From assembly GCA_947453945.1 (NCBI GenBank), contig CANGJB010000022.1, positions 1 through 51,745 on the forward strand: a DNA stretch of 51,745 bases, given 5' to 3'. Below are positions 50,109-51,745 of this stretch, piece by piece (the first letter of the stretch is position 1; each line of letters opens with the position of its first letter). Under the pieces are notes generated by a model. The model made no database searches. It saw nothing but the letters and a program-made list of their open reading frames with translations, and was not told the origin of the DNA. A program made the translations under genes and the position numbers. The DNA is from Sphingomonadaceae bacterium. Lineage in GTDB: Bacteria > Pseudomonadota > Alphaproteobacteria > Sphingomonadales > Sphingomonadaceae.

Positions 50109-51002
50109 GTGTTCGATCCCGACTACGACCTCTTCATCCAGATCGTCGAGGCCGGTTCCCTCTCGGGCGCCGCGCGGACGCGGGGGCAATCCGTGGCCAG
50201 CCTGTCCAAGCGGCTGGTCCGTCTGGAGCAGCGCCTCGGCGTCCGGCTGGTGCACCGCACCACGCGCCGGCTTTCGCTCACCGCTGCGGGCAAGGACCTG
50301 CATGACACGCTGATCCCGCTTCGCGCCTCGCTTGCCGCGGCGGAAGACCGGATCGCCGGACGTCTCGCGCTGGTCAGCGGGCCTTTGCGGATCACCGCGC
50401 CCACCTCGTTCGGACGGATGCACGTTGCCCCGTGCCTGCCCGCGTTTCTGGCGTGCTTTCCCGAAGTTGACCTCAGGATCGACTTGTCGGACGAGTTCGT
50501 CGACATGCGCGGAGGCAGCCACGACATTGCCATCCGCATCGGTTCGCGCATCGATCCGGGCCTTGTCGGGCATCGGCTCGGCACCAGCCGCCGGGTGCTC
50601 TGCGCGGCGCCAGCCTATCTTGCCCAGTTCGGCGAACCGGCCACGCTTGCGGAGCTATCCCAGCACCGGCTTCTGGCGACCGACGCACAACTGCCCTGGC
50701 AGCTCGATGGCCCGGAGGGGACAGTCCTGCAGCAGGGGAGCAGCCACATCCACACCAATTCCAGCGAAATCGTGCGCGAGCTTGCGCTGGGCGGCAGCGG
50801 CATCGCGCTACGCTCGCTGTGGGACGTGTCCGAAGCGCTGGAAAGCGGGGCCCTGATCCCGGTGCTGCCGGCCTATCAGGGATCGCAGGATGTCGGCATC
50901 TATGCCGTTCATGCAGCAGCGCCGCGCCTTTCCGCGCGGGTCAGCGCCCTGATCGATCATCTGGTGGCGATTTTGAAGCCGAGACTGGAGGGACGCCCCT
51001 AA
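50109..51002 (+). CDS. LysR family transcriptional regulator
   Basis: The 297-residue product has an N-terminal winged HTH, FIQIVEAGSLSGAARTRGQS then LSKRLVRLEQRLGVRLVHRT, and a periplasmic-binding-protein-like effector domain (RITAPTSFGRMHVAP). The start is GTG at 50109. It is divergent from glcD with a 107-base gap, so control of glcDEF is likely. It belongs to the group that gives short, CrgA-like regulators. Confidence 0.9.
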   Translation: MFDPDYDLFIQIVEAGSLSGAARTRGQSVASLSKRLVRLEQRLGVRLVHRTTRRLSLTAAGKDLHDTLIPLRASLAAAEDRIAGRLALVSGPLRITAPTSFGRMHVAPCLPAFLACFPEVDLRIDLSDEFVDMRGGSHDIAIRIGSRIDPGLVGHRLGTSRRVLCAAPAYLAQFGEPATLAELSQHRLLATDAQLPWQLDGPEGTVLQQGSSHIHTNSSEIVRELALGGSGIALRSLWDVSEALESGALIPVLPAYQGSQDVGIYAVHAAAPRLSARVSALIDHLVAILKPRLEGRP

Positions 51003-51409
51003 GCCGCCCCGCCACAGAACGGATCGGCAGCGGATCGAGCCACGATTTCATCGTGCCGGGCATGGTGCTCTACTACCGGCTGATCGAGCGTCTATGCCAG
51101 AAAGAGCGGGCCGAAACTGGGGAAACCGCATCCACCTTGGCGCCAGCGAAGATCTGACGATCAGCGCGCCCACGCAGCACACAACCAAGCGCCAGAAAGG
51201 CGGAATTGCGTGCCTTCAAAGCAGGTTCCCTTCCCGCCCGAGATTCGCGAGCTTGATCCCTCCGATGCGGAACTGCCGATTCGCCGCACCGCCAATGTGC
51301 CTCGGCTCGTCAGATTCCCCCAGATTCCAGCCTATTCTGCTTGCGCAAGGCTGGACGCAGGCCGCGCGCCAAGCTAACCGGCCCGTCCAACCGTTGGAGA
51401 TTTGGGATC
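51003..51409. other. 407-base gap before the HU gene
   Basis: No gene is supported. A stretch near 51030-51110 reads HDFIVPGMVLYYRLIERLCQ in one plus-strand frame, which looks protein-like but has no start of its own and no family I can name; it may be a decayed gene end. Confidence 0.4.
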
Positions 51410-51685
51410 ATGAATACTGCTGAACTCGCCGAAGCCGTTGCTGCCAGCGCGGGCCTCACCAAGGCCGATGCCAAGAAGCTGGTCGACACCGTGTTCGCGG
51501 CGATTGCCGATGCGGCTGCCAAGGGCGAAGAAATCTCGCTGAGCGCGTTCGGGAAGTTCAAGGTCAAGGACAGCCCGGCCCGCGAAGGCCGCAATCCCTC
51601 GACCGGCGCCACCATCCAGATCGCTGCCTCGCGCAAGCTGACCTTTGCCGCCGCCAAGTCGGTCAAGGACAAGCTGAACGGCTAA
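51410..51685 (+). CDS. DNA-binding protein HU
   Basis: The 91-residue protein has the HU/IHF fold: MNTAELAEAVAASAGLTKAD at the N-terminus, GEEISLSAFGKFKVKDSPAR near 39-58, GRNPSTGATI with the conserved Arg-Asn-Pro arm tip, and AASRKLTFAAAKSVKDKLNG. ATG 51410 has GGAG nine bases upstream. It bends DNA and compacts the nucleoid; a typical chromosomal gene. Confidence 0.94.
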   Translation: MNTAELAEAVAASAGLTKADAKKLVDTVFAAIADAAAKGEEISLSAFGKFKVKDSPAREGRNPSTGATIQIAASRKLTFAAAKSVKDKLNG

Positions 51686-51745
51686 GCCGCCCGCGCCCCC
51701 GGGCGCAGGAACAAGCCACGGCGGCGCGCGGGGAGCACCCCTTCC

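Noticed and set aside
51693..51706. GCGCCC-CC-GGGCGC as terminator of the HU gene
   Set aside because: A two-base loop is not stable and no T-run follows within the window.

Overview
The window is GC-rich and almost fully coding. It carries two large TonB-dependent receptors, a P450 resembling the CYP101 (P450cam) family, several luciferase-like monooxygenases and an HU gene. This fits an alphaproteobacterium of the Sphingomonadaceae (Novosphingobium/Sphingobium type). That assignment is inference from gene content; no rRNA or housekeeping marker other than HU is present.

Region 1 (1 to 20.55 kb) is one catabolic regulon. It encodes an alpha/beta hydrolase, an acyl-CoA ligase, two crotonases, four small NTF2-fold or CMD-like proteins, a flavin reductase, a RibBA, a DUF2889 protein, a P450cam-like P450, a zinc alcohol dehydrogenase, three FMN-dependent luciferase-like monooxygenases (two on the diketocamphane monooxygenase pattern), a glyoxalase-fold protein, a TonB receptor, an SDR and two TetR regulators. 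The order hydroxylation, alcohol oxidation, Baeyer-Villiger oxidation with reduced flavin, CoA activation and crotonase chemistry parallels bacterial camphor breakdown. A type I Baeyer-Villiger monooxygenase pseudogene lies between the hydrolase and the ligase. Eight copies of a palindrome TCAAC-N6-GTTGA sit in the promoter regions of this region, in several of them overlapping a TTGACA-type -35 box. They tie the region into one regulon, probably under a TetR protein encoded inside it.

Region 2 (20.55 to 24.9 kb) is a scar. It holds a tRNA-like 3' end with a terminator, a truncated tyrosine recombinase, a dead IS3-type element and two IS21-type elements, the second inserted in the first. It looks like the junction of two islands accreted at one attachment site.

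Region 3 (24.9 to 43.7 kb) is a second, differently regulated catabolic region. The plus-strand operon encodes an amidohydrolase, two tandem paralogous P450s that both carry His where the I-helix acid is expected, two SDRs and a ThuA-like protein. A divergent pair of operons follows: amidohydrolase_2, atypical SDR and limonene-epoxide-hydrolase-like protein on the minus strand; hydratase, MFS transporter and MarR regulator on the plus strand. A minus-strand operon then encodes a TonB receptor and a molybdenum hydroxylase (2Fe-2S, Mo-cofactor and FAD subunits plus a CoxG-like protein), followed by an SDR. Three of its promoter regions share an AT-rich motif near TATCGAAATNAATATAA. The substrate cannot be read from sequence; the epoxide hydrolase and P450s suggest a terpenoid or other natural product.

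Region 4 (43.8 to 51.7 kb) holds a PQQ/heme c alcohol dehydrogenase, glycolate oxidase genes glcDEF with a divergent LysR regulator, and an HU gene. It looks more like ordinary chromosome. No ferredoxin or ferredoxin reductase for the three P450s is present.
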